Origin: Phenylobacterium sp.
GTDB lineage: Bacteria > Pseudomonadota > Alphaproteobacteria > Caulobacterales > Caulobacteraceae
Assembly: GCF_004297125.1 (NCBI RefSeq)
Contig: NZ_SCVD01000019.1
Location: 248,001-312,000, forward strand
Reading direction: 5' to 3'
DNA: 64,000 nt
Of this stretch, positions 1 through 9,197 are shown one piece after another. The position numbers and the translations under genes were made by a program. The notes beneath the pieces are model-generated. The model was not told the DNA's origin, searched no databases, and saw only the letters and a program-made list of their open reading frames with translations. Position 1 is the first letter of the stretch. Every line of letters starts with the position of its first letter.

Positions 1-806
1 TCTCGGCCCACGCCGAGGCGGCCGTCCAGCGGCTGAAGGAGGTCTCCGAGAACATCCGCGAGGCCGCGAAGATGGAGCCCGACGAGCTGGCGAAGAAGCT
101 GGCCGACGAGGCGGTGGCGATTCCCTCCGACGCCGACGGCATGGAGGCCCACCTCTTCAACCTGGAGCGCCAGCGCGAGGGCATCGGCCCGGTGAACCTG
201 CGCGCGGAGGAAGAGGCGGGAGAGCTGGCCGCCCGCCTTGAGACCATGAACGTCGAACGCGCCGACCTGACCGGGGCCATCGCGCGCCTGCGCCAGGGGA
301 TCGACGAGCTGAACCACGAGGGCCGCGAGCGCCTGACGGCCGCCTTCGGCACCATCAACGAGCACTTCAAGACCCTGTTCTCGGCGCTCTTCCAGGGCGG
401 TCAGGCCGAGCTGAGACTGGTCGAATCGGACGACCCGCTGGAGGCCGGCCTGGAGATCTACGCCTGCCCGCCCGGCAAGCGGATGGCGACCATGAGCCTG
501 ATGAGCGGTGGCGAGCAGGCGCTGACCGCCTCGGCCCTGATCTTCGCCGTCTTCCTCGCCCAGCCGGCGCCGATCTGCGTCCTGGACGAGGTGGACGCGC
601 CGCTGGACGACGCCAACGTCGACCGCTTCTGCAACATGGTCGACGAGATGTGCCGCCGCACCGAGACCCGCTTCATCGTCATCACCCACAACCCGGTGAC
701 CATGGCCCGGACGGATCGGCTGTTCGGCGTGACCATGGCCGAGCGGGGCGTGTCGCAACTGGTGTCCGTCGATCTGCGGCAAGCCGAGGCGATGGCGGCC
801 CAGTGA
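1..806 (+). CDS. smc: Chromosome segregation protein SMC, C-terminal part (5' partial)
   Basis: This is the C-terminal ATPase head of SMC, the condensin ATPase that compacts and segregates the chromosome with ScpA/ScpB. The frame is open from base 3, so the gene begins outside the window; an internal ATG at 72 is not the true start. Visible are the end of the coiled coil (Glu/Arg/Leu-rich, first ~100 residues), the ABC signature LMSGGEQAL (around nt 500) and Walker B with D-loop [17 protein letters not shown] (nt 580-630), followed by the switch His in FIVITHNP. The order signature, Walker B, D-loop is diagnostic for SMC/RecN-type ATPases, and the [11 protein letters not shown] form fits SMC. 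The F0 ATP synthase cluster follows on the same strand after a 169-nt gap. Confidence 0.95.
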   Translation, partial: SAHAEAAVQRLKEVSENIREAAKMEPDELAKKLADEAVAIPSDADGMEAHLFNLERQREGIGPVNLRAEEEAGELAARLETMNVERADLTGAIARLRQGIDELNHEGRERLTAAFGTINEHFKTLFSALFQGGQAELRLVESDDPLEAGLEIYACPPGKRMATMSLMSGGEQALTASALIFAVFLAQPAPICVLDEVDAPLDDANVDRFCNMVDEMCRRTETRFIVITHNPVTMARTDRLFGVTMAERGVSQLVSVDLRQAEAMAAQ

Positions 807-886
807 CGTAACGTCCACCTGGTCAAGCTGTCGCGGTGCGAAAAATTGTCAGCAATAACAGGCGCTTAAATGCTGGCTCACCAGCC

Positions 887-913
887 TTGACGCACTGCAC
901 ACCCATCTATAGG
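887..913 (+). promoter_or_regulatory. Possible sigma70-type promoter for the F0 cluster
   Basis: In the 169-nt gap between smc and atpI there is TTGACG (887-892) and, 15 nt later, TATAGG (908-913). The spacer is short for a housekeeping promoter, so this is only a candidate. A small GCTGG/CCAGC hairpin lies just upstream (872-885). Confidence 0.3.
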
Positions 914-975
914 TTCCGCGCGACCTGAAGCCCCCGCCGTGGCGGCGACGTGGCGGTCGTAAGGCCATTCCACGC

Positions 976-1320
976 ATGCGCCCGGATGACGAGCCGAAAG
1001 CCGAGGCGCCAAGCCTCGACCAACGGCTCGCAGCGGCGGAGGCGGCCCAGGACCGGCGGGTGAGCGGAGTCTCGCACCGGGCCATGGCGCAAGGTTACCG
1101 CTTCATCGGTGAAGTGGTTGGTGGGGTGCTGATGGGGGCCGGCTTCGGCTGGCTTTTCGATCGGTTTGCCGGCACGGGGCCATTCGGATTGGTCTTCGGG
1201 CTGCTGGCTGGCACCGGAATTTCGATCTTCATCGCGGTGCGATCCGCGGCGAAGACCACAAACGAAGAAGCGGCGAAGGCCGGGCCCCTGCCCAGCGTTC
1301 CCGATGAGGATGAGGGCTAG
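976..1320 (+). CDS. atpI: F0F1 ATP synthase assembly protein AtpI
   Basis: A 114-residue AtpI-family protein, an accessory factor linked to c-ring assembly and Mg2+ handling of F-type ATP synthase. The first ~45 residues are charged and cytoplasmic. Two glycine-rich membrane segments follow (about residues 48-68 and 74-95, with GGVLMGAGFGWLFDR and GLVFGLLAGTGISIFIA), then a short charged tail. It is the first gene of the F0 cluster and ends 9 nt before atpB. The family is recognised mostly from this two-helix layout and position, because the sequence itself is poorly conserved. Confidence 0.85.
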   Translation: MRPDDEPKAEAPSLDQRLAAAEAAQDRRVSGVSHRAMAQGYRFIGEVVGGVLMGAGFGWLFDRFAGTGPFGLVFGLLAGTGISIFIAVRSAAKTTNEEAAKAGPLPSVPDEDEG

Positions 1321-1329
1321 AGGACGCTA

Positions 1330-2157
1330 ATGGCGGAACAACCTGCCATCGAACCGATGCACCAGTTCCTGATCCACAAGATCTGGGACGGTCCGGTTTT
1401 CCAACTGGGCGGCCTGACCGTGGACATGTCGATCACCAATTCGGTGGCCAGCATGATCGCCGGCGCCGTGATCCTCGTGCTGTTCTTTGCCCTGACCGCC
1501 AAGGGGCAGATCGTGCCGAACCGCGCGCAGGCGACGGCCGAGGGCCTGTATAATATCGTCGACAAGGTTCTGGTGACGCCGATCATCGGCCCGGGCGGCA
1601 AGCCCTACATCCCGTACCTGTTCACGCTGTTCATGGTCATCTTGGTCCTGAACCTGATGGGCGTGGTGTTCGCCATCGGCAACCTGGGCGGCCTCAGCCT
1701 GACCTTTACGGTGACCTCGCAGCTCGCGGTGACCGCGACGCTGGCGGTGCTGACCTTCTTCAGCGTCTTCTTCCTCGGCTTCATCAAGCACGGCCCGAAG
1801 TTCCTCGGCCTGTTCGCACCCAGCGGCATGCCGCTGCCGCTGCTGATCTTCATGGTGCCGATCGAGATGATCTCCTACTTCGTGCGGCCGGTGACCCTGG
1901 CTATGCGTCTGTTCGGCAACATGCTGGGCGGCCACGTGGTGATGAGCCTGTTCGGCTCCTTCGTGGTGGCGCTGGGCCTCGTGGCGCTCTCGGGCGGCCT
2001 TGCCTCGCTGGCCATCATTCCCAGCGCGCTCTCGTTTGCGATGATCGTCGGTCTCACCGGCCTCGAGCTGGTGGTCGCGGTTCTCCAGGCCTTCGTGTTC
2101 ACCGCGCTGGCCACCGTCTACCTCAACGAGGTCGTGAACTTCGGTCACGGCCACTAA
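1330..2157 (+). CDS. atpB: F0F1 ATP synthase subunit a
   Basis: A 275-residue polytopic membrane protein forming the proton half-channels against the c-ring. The essential arginine is in MRLFGNMLGGH (about Arg193), the hallmark of subunit a; the C-terminal helix carries LQAFVFTALATVYLNE. Length is normal for alphaproteobacteria. It is co-directional with atpI, and atpE follows after 32 nt containing AAGAGGA as ribosome-binding site. Confidence 0.97.
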   Translation: MAEQPAIEPMHQFLIHKIWDGPVFQLGGLTVDMSITNSVASMIAGAVILVLFFALTAKGQIVPNRAQATAEGLYNIVDKVLVTPIIGPGGKPYIPYLFTLFMVILVLNLMGVVFAIGNLGGLSLTFTVTSQLAVTATLAVLTFFSVFFLGFIKHGPKFLGLFAPSGMPLPLLIFMVPIEMISYFVRPVTLAMRLFGNMLGGHVVMSLFGSFVVALGLVALSGGLASLAIIPSALSFAMIVGLTGLELVVAVLQAFVFTALATVYLNEVVNFGHGH

Positions 2158-2189
2158 CCCAACAATTCTACCTCAAGAGGACTACTCAA

Positions 2190-2414
2190 ATGGAAGCTGA
2201 AGCCGCGAAGCTTATCGGCGCTGGCCTCGCCACCTCGGGCATGATCGGGGCCGGTATCGGCCTGGGCAGCCTGTTCGGCAACTACCTGCAAGCCGCGATC
2301 CGCAACCCCTCGGCCGCCGCCAGCCAGCAGACCATGCTGTTCCTCGGCATGGCGCTGACGGAAACCATGGGTCTGTTCTCCTTCGTCGTCTCGCTGATCA
2401 TCCTGTTCGGCTAA
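2190..2414 (+). CDS. atpE: F0F1 ATP synthase subunit c
   Basis: A 74-residue hairpin protein that forms the rotor ring. It has two glycine/alanine-rich helices joined by the polar RNPSAA loop, and the proton-carrying carboxylate is Glu58 in ALTETMG. An acidic Glu rather than Asp and a conventional H+-type helix 2 suggest proton coupling; I see no obvious Na+-site pattern. An AAGAGGA Shine-Dalgarno is present upstream. Confidence 0.97.
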   Translation: MEAEAAKLIGAGLATSGMIGAGIGLGSLFGNYLQAAIRNPSAAASQQTMLFLGMALTETMGLFSFVVSLIILFG

Positions 2415-2436
2415 AGAGGACGCTCAGGCGCTCCCC

Positions 2437-3033
2437 ATGGCGATGCAGACTGAAGACCATACGGCCGCCGCGGGCCCCATGCCCGCCGAGCCGGGCCATG
2501 AGGCCGCCGCCGTCGGCGCGCACGAAGGTGCAGCCGCCGCAGGCGAGCACGCCGAAGGCGGCCTGCCGCAGTTCGACTTCTCGTGGTGGCCGGGCCAGAT
2601 CGCCTGGTTCCTCATCATCTTCTTCCTCGTGCTGGCGTTCATGCGCCTGTTCGCGGTGCCGAAGGTGGGTGGGACCATCGATGCGCGTGAGGGCAAGATC
2701 GCCGGCGACATCGCCGACGCCCGCCGGATGAAGGACGAGGCCGACGCTCAGGCGCAGGTCGCGGCCGCCGAGGCCGCGCAAGCGCGCGCCGCGGCGCAGA
2801 AGGTCGGCGCCGAAGCCCGGGCCAAGGCCCAGGCCGAAATCGCCGCCCGCCTCGCCGAGGAGGAGGCAAAGCTGGCCGCCACCGGCGCGCAGGCTGAAGC
2901 CCGCATCGCCAAGGCCCGCGAAGCCGCCATGACCAATGTCGCCGGCATCGCCGCCGATACGGCTGGGGCGATCGTCCAGAAGCTGACCGGCAAATCGGCG
3001 ACCGCGGCCGAACTCGCCGCGGCGAAGGGATAA
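2437..3033 (+). CDS. atpF2: F0F1 ATP synthase subunit b'
   Basis: A 198-residue stator subunit. After an Ala/Glu/His-rich N-terminal extension of about 45 residues comes FDFSWWPGQIAWFLIIFFLV, the single transmembrane segment, followed by a long Ala/Lys/Glu coiled coil. The extended N-terminus and position before atpF match the b' subunit of alphaproteobacteria, which pairs with b as a heterodimer. The next gene starts 3 nt after the stop. Confidence 0.93.
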   Translation: MAMQTEDHTAAAGPMPAEPGHEAAAVGAHEGAAAAGEHAEGGLPQFDFSWWPGQIAWFLIIFFLVLAFMRLFAVPKVGGTIDAREGKIAGDIADARRMKDEADAQAQVAAAEAAQARAAAQKVGAEARAKAQAEIAARLAEEEAKLAATGAQAEARIAKAREAAMTNVAGIAADTAGAIVQKLTGKSATAAELAAAKG

Positions 3034-3036
3034 TCG

Positions 3037-3528
3037 ATGGAACTGCTGCTCGACGGCCACTTCTGGGTCGGCGTCGCTTTCGTCGTCCTGATGGGCATCC
3101 TGGTCATGGCCGGGGTCCACAAGTTCGCCTGGAAGGCCCTGGGCGACGCCGGCGCCAAGGTCCAGGCCCAGCTCGACGAGGCCAACGCGCTTCGCAGCGA
3201 GGCCCAGGCCCTGCTGGCCCAGGTCAACGCCCAGAAGGCCGCCTCTGAAAAGCTGGCGGCCGAGATCCTGGCCAACGCCAAGGACGAGGCGACCCGCCTC
3301 CAGGCCGAGGCCCAGGTGAAGCTGGCCGAACAACTCGAGCGCCGCGGCCAGATGGCCGAGCGCAAGATCGCCCAGGCTGAGGCTCAGGCCGAGGCCGAAG
3401 TCCGCGCCGCCGCCGCAGAGCTGGCCGCGCAGATGGCCGAGCAGGTGCTGGTCCAGCGCCTCGCCGGCGCAAAATCCGACCCGCTGATCGACAAGGCGAT
3501 CGGCCAGCTGGCGGGGAAGCTGCAATAG
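3037..3528 (+). CDS. atpF: F0F1 ATP synthase subunit b
   Basis: A 163-residue peripheral stalk subunit with an N-terminal membrane anchor (FWVGVAFVVLMGILVMAG, about residues 8-26) and a long charged coiled coil rich in AEAQ repeats. It is the last gene of the F0 cluster. The F1 genes (atpHAGDC) do not follow, as expected for alphaproteobacteria, where F0 and F1 are separate operons. Confidence 0.95.
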   Translation: MELLLDGHFWVGVAFVVLMGILVMAGVHKFAWKALGDAGAKVQAQLDEANALRSEAQALLAQVNAQKAASEKLAAEILANAKDEATRLQAEAQVKLAEQLERRGQMAERKIAQAEAQAEAEVRAAAAELAAQMAEQVLVQRLAGAKSDPLIDKAIGQLAGKLQ

Positions 3529-3862
3529 CTGACGAGATCGGGTCCGCGCGCATGTCGCGCGGCCCGTGGCCGGACGCCTGGCGTTGGGGAACGCCGCGCG
3601 TCCGTGACCTGTCCACGAACCCCACAATCACATGAACAGTCCGCGGCGCTCCACCTGGGGAGACGCGCCGATTTTACGGATTGTCCGTGAGCATTGTGGG
3701 GTTCGTGGGCGCCCACCGCTTCGCATCCACACGATCCCTCATCCCCGCGCATGCGGACGCCCCGGCCACGCCTTCGGCGCGGCTGAGCCACGGAGCGCGC
3801 GAGGGCCCGCCCCATGAGGAAGCAAGTCTGGGTCCCCGCATGCGCGGAATGAGCGAAGTGGC
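3529..3862. other. Non-coding gap after the F0 operon
   Basis: This 334-nt convergent gap holds no credible gene. A GC hairpin just after atpF (CCGCGCG at 3544-3550 pairing with CGCGCGG at 3556-3562) has no T-tract, so it is at best a weak terminator. The middle contains the inverted repeat at 3613-3708. Two short plus-strand frames here (from 3632 and 3681) have no ribosome-binding site and resemble no protein family. Confidence 0.6.
3613..3708. repeat. Inverted repeat, CCACGAACC family, copy 1
   Basis: The left arm CCACGAACCCCACAAT (3613-3628) is matched perfectly by its reverse complement at 3693-3708. Pairing continues imperfectly inwards (ATGAACAGTCCG against CGGATTGTCCGTGAG). The arms resemble those of the element at 7416-7511 inside the gcv operon, suggesting a dispersed intergenic element. 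No open frame or transposase is present. Confidence 0.75.
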
Positions 3863-4270
3863 TTAGGCCGCGACGGCCGAGCGCCGGAATCTGCGGCGGA
3901 GCGGCTTGATGAAGCGGATGCGCTTGGGCAGCAGGATCCGTTCGACCCGCAGCGTCTGGTGGTAGAACAGCGCCATGAACTCCGGCTCTCGCCGCAGCAG
4001 GCGTCGGATCGGGTACAGCATCCGCGGGTGCGCCCGGTGCAGCCGCACGAACTGGCGACGCGCCTTGAACGAGTTCCGCAGGACGACCATCAGCCCGACC
4101 ACGATCACCGGAATCCCGCCGGGACCCGGCAGGGGTGCGATGGCGACGCCGAAGACGATGATCGCGAAGCCAAGCAGCACCAGCCCGAACCGCTTGAGGC
4201 GGCCGGCAATCTCGCGCGCGAGATCGTCCGTGGCGCGGTAGACGCGCAAAGAGGGCATGGCGAAAGACAC
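3863..4270 (-). CDS. PGPGW-type transmembrane protein, function unknown
   Basis: A 135-residue protein. After a ~25-residue cytoplasmic stretch it has hydrophobic segments flanking a PLPGPGGIP motif (about residues 47-55), matching the family of small membrane proteins named after the PGPGW motif. The second half is strongly basic (RRLLRREPEF, RRRFRR) and probably cytoplasmic. An alternative start is Met5. No function is known for the family; it stands alone between the atp and gcv operons on the minus strand. Confidence 0.75.
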   Translation of the reverse strand: MSFAMPSLRVYRATDDLAREIAGRLKRFGLVLLGFAIIVFGVAIAPLPGPGGIPVIVVGLMVVLRNSFKARRQFVRLHRAHPRMLYPIRRLLRREPEFMALFYHQTLRVERILLPKRIRFIKPLRRRFRRSAVAA

Positions 4271-4473
4271 GTGATCAGTCCTGGGGAGCGAGCGGCGGAG
4301 CGGGGAGGTCCCGCCGTCACAACCTTCATATGCGTACGTAGCGGGGAATCGTAAAGACGCCGTGCCGTTAAATTTTGCTAAGGCGCGGCTATTCCCCTGC
4401 CCATGGCGCCGGAGCCACAGTCCCTTGCAGAACCGTCACACGCGGTAACAAGATTCCGTGCATTCTTCGCCTC

Positions 4474-6030
4474 TTAGGCGAGTTCGGCTTCCGGCTTCCA
4501 TGTGAGTTTCGGCTTCCGGGCGGCCAGGGTCTCGTCCAATCGGCGCAGCGGAGCCAAGTGCGGGGCGCCCTTGAAGCGCTCCAAGTCCCCAAGCTTGGCC
4601 GTTGCGGCCAAAGCGCGCAGAGCGTCGCAGAATCGGTCCAACTCGCGCCTGGACTCGGTTTCCGTGGGCTCGATCAGCATCGCGCCATGCACCACCAGCG
4701 GGAAGTACATGGTCATCGGATGGAAGCCCTCGTCGATCATCGCCTTGGCGAAATCGAGGGTGGTGATCCCCGTTCCCTCCAACCAGGCATCGTCGAACAG
4801 CGCCTCGTGCATGCACGGCCCGTCGGGGAACGCGGGCGTCATGACGTCCGACAGCCGGGCCTTGATGTAGTTTGCGTTGAGAACGGCGTCTTCGGCCACC
4901 TGGCGGAGGCCGTCGGCGCCATGGCTGCGCATGTAGGCGTAGGCGCGGACGAACATGCCCATCTGGCCCTGGAAGGCGCTCATGCGGCCGAAGGCGCGGG
5001 CGGCCTCGTCCACGGCTTCCTCGACGAGGTGCAGGCCGTCGGGGCCGCTGACCACCCAGGGGGCGGGGGCGAAGGGGGCGAGGGCCTCGGAGAGGACCAC
5101 GGGGCCCGCGCCGGGGCCGCCGCCGCCGTGCGGGGTGGAGAAGGTCTTGTGCAGGTTGATGTGCATGGCGTCGACCCCGAGGTCTCCGGGTCGCACGCGG
5201 CCGACGATCGCGTTGAAATTCGCGCCGTCACAGTAGAAGTAGGCGCCGGCGGCGTGGGTCAGGCGACCGATCTCGATGACCTCGCGTTCGAACAGCCCGC
5301 ATGTATTGGGGTTGGTCACCATGATGGCCGCGACATCTGGTCCAAGTTTGGACTCCAGGTCGGCGAGATCGACGCGGCCGTCGTCGGTCTGGGCGATCTC
5401 CTGGACCGAGTAGCCGACGAAGGCGGCGGTGGCGGGGTTGGTGCCGTGGGCGGAGGTGGGGACCAGGACGGTGCGGCGGTGGCCCTGACCGGCGGCCTCG
5501 TGGGCGGCCCTGATGCAGAGCAGGCCGCAGAGCTCGCCGTGGGCGCCGGCCTTGGGCGTGAGCGCGACGGCGGGCATGCCGGTCAGGGTCTTCAGCCAGT
5601 GGGCCAGGCGGTCCATGAGCTCCAGCGCGCCCTGGGCGGTGGCGACGGGGGCCAGGGGGTGCAGATCGGCGAAGCCGGCCATGCGGGCGGCCTTCTCGTT
5701 GAGGCGCGGGTTGTGCTTCATGGTGCACGAGCCGAGGGGGTAGAGCGCCAGGTCGATGGCATGGTTCTTCTGGCTGAGGCGCACGTAGTGGCGCATGGCC
5801 TCAGGCTCGGAGAGGCCGGGCAGGTCGAGCGAGGCGCGGGTCAGGCCGGCCAGGTCCGAGGCGTCCTCGGAGGCCGCGGGCAGGTCGACGCCGGTCTTGG
5901 TCCAGCCGCCCAGTTCGAAGATCAGCGGCTCGTCCTGGAGCAGGCCGCGGCCGCCGGTGAGCGAGGCGAAGCCCTCGGAGGCGGCGTCGCCTTCGGGACG
6001 GGTGGGGCGTCCGATGTTCTGCATGGTCAT
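4474..6030 (-). CDS. gcvPB: Glycine dehydrogenase (decarboxylating) subunit 2
   Basis: A 518-residue PLP-binding subunit of the split P-protein. With GcvPA it decarboxylates glycine and transfers the aminomethyl group to the lipoyl arm of GcvH. The PLP lysine lies in NLHKTFSTPHGGGGPG, the standard P-protein motif, and length matches two-subunit P-proteins. It overlaps gcvPA by one base at 6030 (TGATG-type coupling). It is the last gene of the gcvT-gcvH-gcvPA-gcvPB operon. Confidence 0.97.
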   Translation of the reverse strand: MTMQNIGRPTRPEGDAASEGFASLTGGRGLLQDEPLIFELGGWTKTGVDLPAASEDASDLAGLTRASLDLPGLSEPEAMRHYVRLSQKNHAIDLALYPLGSCTMKHNPRLNEKAARMAGFADLHPLAPVATAQGALELMDRLAHWLKTLTGMPAVALTPKAGAHGELCGLLCIRAAHEAAGQGHRRTVLVPTSAHGTNPATAAFVGYSVQEIAQTDDGRVDLADLESKLGPDVAAIMVTNPNTCGLFEREVIEIGRLTHAAGAYFYCDGANFNAIVGRVRPGDLGVDAMHINLHKTFSTPHGGGGPGAGPVVLSEALAPFAPAPWVVSGPDGLHLVEEAVDEAARAFGRMSAFQGQMGMFVRAYAYMRSHGADGLRQVAEDAVLNANYIKARLSDVMTPAFPDGPCMHEALFDDAWLEGTGITTLDFAKAMIDEGFHPMTMYFPLVVHGAMLIEPTETESRRELDRFCDALRALAATAKLGDLERFKGAPHLAPLRRLDETLAARKPKLTWKPEAELA

Positions 6031-7370
6031 CAGGCGGCCTTCCGGGTCAGCGCGCTCTTGAGCGCAGCAATGTCTTCGCTGGTGGTGGTCTCGGTGGCGC
6101 AGAGCAGCAGGACGTCACCTAAGCCGGCGTGCGGGTCTAGGCGGGAGTAGGGGACGCCGGCGACGATGCCGTCGGCCAACAGGTCGTCCACGAGCTGGGC
6201 GGCCGAGCCCTTCACGCGCACGGCGATCTCGTTGAAGAACCGCGGCGTCAGCACCTCGAGGCCGGCGGCTTCGACGGCGGCCTTCAGCTCGCGGGCCCTG
6301 GCGTGGTTGATCCGGGCGAGCTGTTGCAGACCCGTGCCGCCCAGCAGCGTCATGTGGATGGTGAAGGCCAGCGCGCAGAGGCCCGAGTTGGTGCAGATGT
6401 TCGACGTCGCCTTCTCGCGGCGGATGTGCTGCTCGCGGGTCGAGAGCGTGAGCACATAGCCGCGCCGCCCCTCGGCGTCGACGGTCTCGCCGCAGAGGCG
6501 GCCGGGCATGTTCCGCACCAGCTTCTCGCGTACGGCGAACAGGCCGACGTAGGGGCCGCCGTAGTTCAGGGCGTTGCCGATCGACTGGCCCTCGGCCACC
6601 GCGATGTCGGCGCCCATCTCGCCGGGCGACTTCAGGAGGCCGAAGGACACCGCCTCGGTGGTCACGACGATCAGCAGGGCGCCGGCGGCGTGGGCGGCCT
6701 CGGCGATCCTGGTCACGTCGGTGACCACGCCGAACACGTTGGGGGTCTGGACGACGACGCAGGCGGTCTCGGCGTCGATGGCGTCGATCACCGCGGCCTC
6801 GGCGTCGATGGCGGCCTTCTGGCGCACGATCTCCATGCCCTCGGCGTGGGCGATGGTCTGGGTGGTGGCGGCGTAGTGCGGGTGCAGGCCGCCGGAGAGG
6901 ATCGCCTTCTCGCGGCGGGTCACGCGCTGGGCCATCATCACGGCTTCGGCGCAAGCCGTGGAGCCGTCGTACATCGAGGCGTTGGCCACATCGAGGCCGG
7001 TGAGCGCGGCGACCTGGGTCTGGAACTCGAACAGCACCTGCAGCGTGCCCTGGGCGATCTCGGGCTGGTAGGGCGTGTAGCTGGTCAGGAATTCCGAGCG
7101 CTGGATCACGTGATCGACGGTGGCCGGCACATGGTGCTTGTAGGCGCCGGCCCCGCAGAAGAACGGCCCCGCGCCGGCCGGGCGGCTCATGGCCGAGAGC
7201 TGCGCCAGCTCCCGCTCCACCTCGAGTTCGCCCGCGTGCAGGGGCAGGTCGAACAGGTCGGCCTTGCGCGCGGCGGCCGGGACGTCGGCGAACAGGGCGT
7301 CGATGTCCGGGGCGCCGATCACGCCCAGCATCTCGGCGCGGTCGTCGGGGGTGAGGGGGAGGTATCTCAT
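6030..7370 (-). CDS. gcvPA: Glycine dehydrogenase (decarboxylating) subunit 1
   Basis: A 446-residue N-terminal half of the split glycine decarboxylase. It opens [15 protein letters not shown] and includes the [18 protein letters not shown] and [11 protein letters not shown] segments typical of GcvPA. It lacks the PLP lysine, which is in GcvPB. The gap to gcvH (7371-7533) is unusually large for this operon and is filled by an inverted repeat. Confidence 0.96.
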   Translation of the reverse strand: MRYLPLTPDDRAEMLGVIGAPDIDALFADVPAAARKADLFDLPLHAGELEVERELAQLSAMSRPAGAGPFFCGAGAYKHHVPATVDHVIQRSEFLTSYTPYQPEIAQGTLQVLFEFQTQVAALTGLDVANASMYDGSTACAEAVMMAQRVTRREKAILSGGLHPHYAATTQTIAHAEGMEIVRQKAAIDAEAAVIDAIDAETACVVVQTPNVFGVVTDVTRIAEAAHAAGALLIVVTTEAVSFGLLKSPGEMGADIAVAEGQSIGNALNYGGPYVGLFAVREKLVRNMPGRLCGETVDAEGRRGYVLTLSTREQHIRREKATSNICTNSGLCALAFTIHMTLLGGTGLQQLARINHARARELKAAVEAAGLEVLTPRFFNEIAVRVKGSAAQLVDDLLADGIVAGVPYSRLDPHAGLGDVLLLCATETTTSEDIAALKSALTRKAA

Positions 7371-7415
7371 GAGATCATTCCGGGAGGTGGTGCGCGCCGC
7401 AGGCGCAGTTTTGTT

Positions 7416-7511
7416 TGTCCACGAACCACACGAACGACACGAACAGGCTTCGCGAGCGGCACGGCCCCGCGAGGAACGACGCGTTCGTGTGGTTCGTGTG
7501 GTTCGTGGACA
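7416..7511. repeat. Inverted repeat, CCACGAACC family, copy 2, inside the gcv operon
   Basis: A 29-nt left arm (7416-7444), beginning TGTCCACGAACCACACGAA, has a near-complete reverse complement at 7483-7511, ending TTCGTGTGGTTCGTGGACA. The loop is about 38 nt. Within the arms the unit (A/C)CACGAA recurs. It separates gcvH from gcvPA and would form a long stem in the operon mRNA. It resembles the inverted repeat at 3613-3708. Confidence 0.8.
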
Positions 7512-7533
7512 TTCTTATTGGCGCTGCGCGCCG

Positions 7534-7899
7534 TTACTGGGTTTCGAGGAAGGCTTCGTAGGCGGGGCGGTCCATGAGGGCGTCGTACTGGGACGGGTCG
7601 GAGACCTTGACCTTGGCGAACCAGCCGCCGTTTTCCGGGTCGGCGTTCACGGTCTCCGGGGCGTCGCCCAGGATGGTGTTGCCTTCGACCACCTCGCCCG
7701 AGATCGGGGCGTAGACGTCGGAGGCCGCCTTGACGCTCTCGACCACGGCGAAGGCGTCGCCGGCCTTCACGGTCTTGCCGACCTCGGGGGTCTCGACGAA
7801 CACCACGTCGCCCAGCTGCTCGGCGGCGTGGGCGGTGATGCCGATGGTGGCCACGTCGCCCTCGAGGACGACCCACTCGTGATCCTTGGTGAAGCGCAT
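7534..7899 (-). CDS. gcvH: Glycine cleavage system H protein
   Basis: A 121-residue lipoyl carrier that shuttles the aminomethyl and dihydrolipoyl groups between P, T and L proteins. The lipoylated lysine is in the classic context [14 protein letters not shown]. Length and the start [10 protein letters not shown] are standard. It lies 94 nt after gcvT, with a GGAGG-type site (GGAGACCTCC region) before the ATG. Confidence 0.97.
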   Translation of the reverse strand: MRFTKDHEWVVLEGDVATIGITAHAAEQLGDVVFVETPEVGKTVKAGDAFAVVESVKAASDVYAPISGEVVEGNTILGDAPETVNADPENGGWFAKVKVSDPSQYDALMDRPAYEAFLETQ

Positions 7900-7993
7900 T
7901 GGAGGTCTCCTAGGCGAGGCTGTGGGCGGCGGAGCCGCTCGAAATCTGCGGTTTAATTGAGAGCGCCTGTGGCGCGGGGGGTGTGGCCATCGC

Positions 7994-9139
7994 CTAGACC
8001 TTCCGCACGTAGCGGTGGGGGACGAAGGGGCTGGCGACGACTTCGGCGGGCTGGGCCTTGCCGCGGACGATGACCTTGAGCTGCGTGCCGACGGCCTTCA
8101 GCTCGGGGGGCACGAAGGCCAGCGCGATGCCGCCCTTCAGGATCGGGGAATAGCCGCCGGAGGTGACGACGCCGACCACCACGCCATTGGCGTCGGCGAC
8201 CTCCGCGCCCTCGCGGGCCGGGGCGCCTTCCAGCACCTTGAGGCAGACCTTGGCGCGGGCCGTTCCGTCGGCCAGCTCCTTGACGATCCGGGCGGCGCCC
8301 GGGAAGTCGCGCTGTTCGCGGCGGTTCTTGTTGATGGCGAAGGTCAGGCCGGCTTCCACGGGGCTGACGGTCTCGTCCAGGTCGTGGCCGTAGAGCGGCA
8401 GGCCGGCCTCCAGGCGCAGGCTGTCGCGGGCGCCCAGGCCGATGGGCTTCACGCGTTCGTCTTCCAGGAGGAGGTTCCAGACGCGGACCGCCTCGCCGGC
8501 CGGGACCGAGATCTCGTAGCCGTCCTCGCCGGTGTAGCCGGAGCGGGAGACGATGATGTCCGTGCCGAAGCCCGGCATGGACCGGATGTCCATGAACACC
8601 ATGTCGGCCGTCGCGGGCACGTGGGCCTGGACCACCTCGGCCGCCTCGGGACCCTGGATGGCCATTAGGGCGCGGTCTTCCAGGCGGTGGATGGTGACCT
8701 GGCCGGCCAGCTCGTCGTCGATGACCTTGAAGTCGTTGTCCTTGCAGGCGCCGTTGACGACGACGAACAGGCCGTCGTCACAAGTTCCGTCGGGAGACGT
8801 TGGGCGGCCGGCCATCAGGTCGTCGATGATCCCGCCCGTCCTGTTGAGCAGGACCGAATACTTCTGCTTGCCGGGCTTCAGGCCGATGTAGTCGCCGGGG
8901 ACCACCTCCTCGAAGGCCGAGAGGGGCGAGACGCCGGTAAGGCGCGCCTGGCCCATGTGGCTGACGTCGAACAGGCCGGCGTGCTCGCGGGTCCAGAGGT
9001 GCTCCTTCATGACGCCGTCCGGGTACTGGACGGGCATGGAGTAGCCGGCGAACGGGACCATGCGGGCGCCCAGCGCCACGTGCGCCTCGGTTAGCGGCGT
9101 GGTCTTCAGCGGCGGGTGATCTTCATGGGTATCGGGCAA
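7994..9139 (-). CDS. gcvT: Aminomethyltransferase (glycine cleavage T protein)
   Basis: A 381-residue tetrahydrofolate-dependent T-protein that releases ammonia and forms 5,10-methylene-THF. Recognised by LFDVSHMGQ near the N-terminus, the [13 protein letters not shown] segment and [19 protein letters not shown] in the folate-binding region. It is the first gene of the operon, and a tandem glycine riboswitch lies about 60 nt upstream. Confidence 0.96.
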   Translation of the reverse strand: MPDTHEDHPPLKTTPLTEAHVALGARMVPFAGYSMPVQYPDGVMKEHLWTREHAGLFDVSHMGQARLTGVSPLSAFEEVVPGDYIGLKPGKQKYSVLLNRTGGIIDDLMAGRPTSPDGTCDDGLFVVVNGACKDNDFKVIDDELAGQVTIHRLEDRALMAIQGPEAAEVVQAHVPATADMVFMDIRSMPGFGTDIIVSRSGYTGEDGYEISVPAGEAVRVWNLLLEDERVKPIGLGARDSLRLEAGLPLYGHDLDETVSPVEAGLTFAINKNRREQRDFPGAARIVKELADGTARAKVCLKVLEGAPAREGAEVADANGVVVGVVTSGGYSPILKGGIALAFVPPELKAVGTQLKVIVRGKAQPAEVVASPFVPHRYVRKV

Positions 9140-9197
9140 GTGGGCGACCTCGGCTGACGATCCGGCGAGCGCCAGGACGGAACCCTGACGTCACACG

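Noticed and set aside
4370..4383. TTAA-rich stretch as a CtrA site
   Set aside because: The half-sites are separated by 6 nt and the second is CTAA, so it does not match TTAA-N7-TTAA.
4375..6150. 591-residue plus-strand frame opposite gcvPB
   Set aside because: Gly/Val/Glu-rich shadow of gcvPB, with no ribosome-binding site or domain.
7483..7509. Repeated GTTC spacing in the gcv repeat as an SOS box
   Set aside because: Spacing between GTTC units is 5 nt or 14 nt, not the 7 nt needed for a LexA box.
6303..7577. 424-residue plus-strand frame opposite gcvPA
   Set aside because: Same composition bias; the antisense gene has clear GcvPA motifs.
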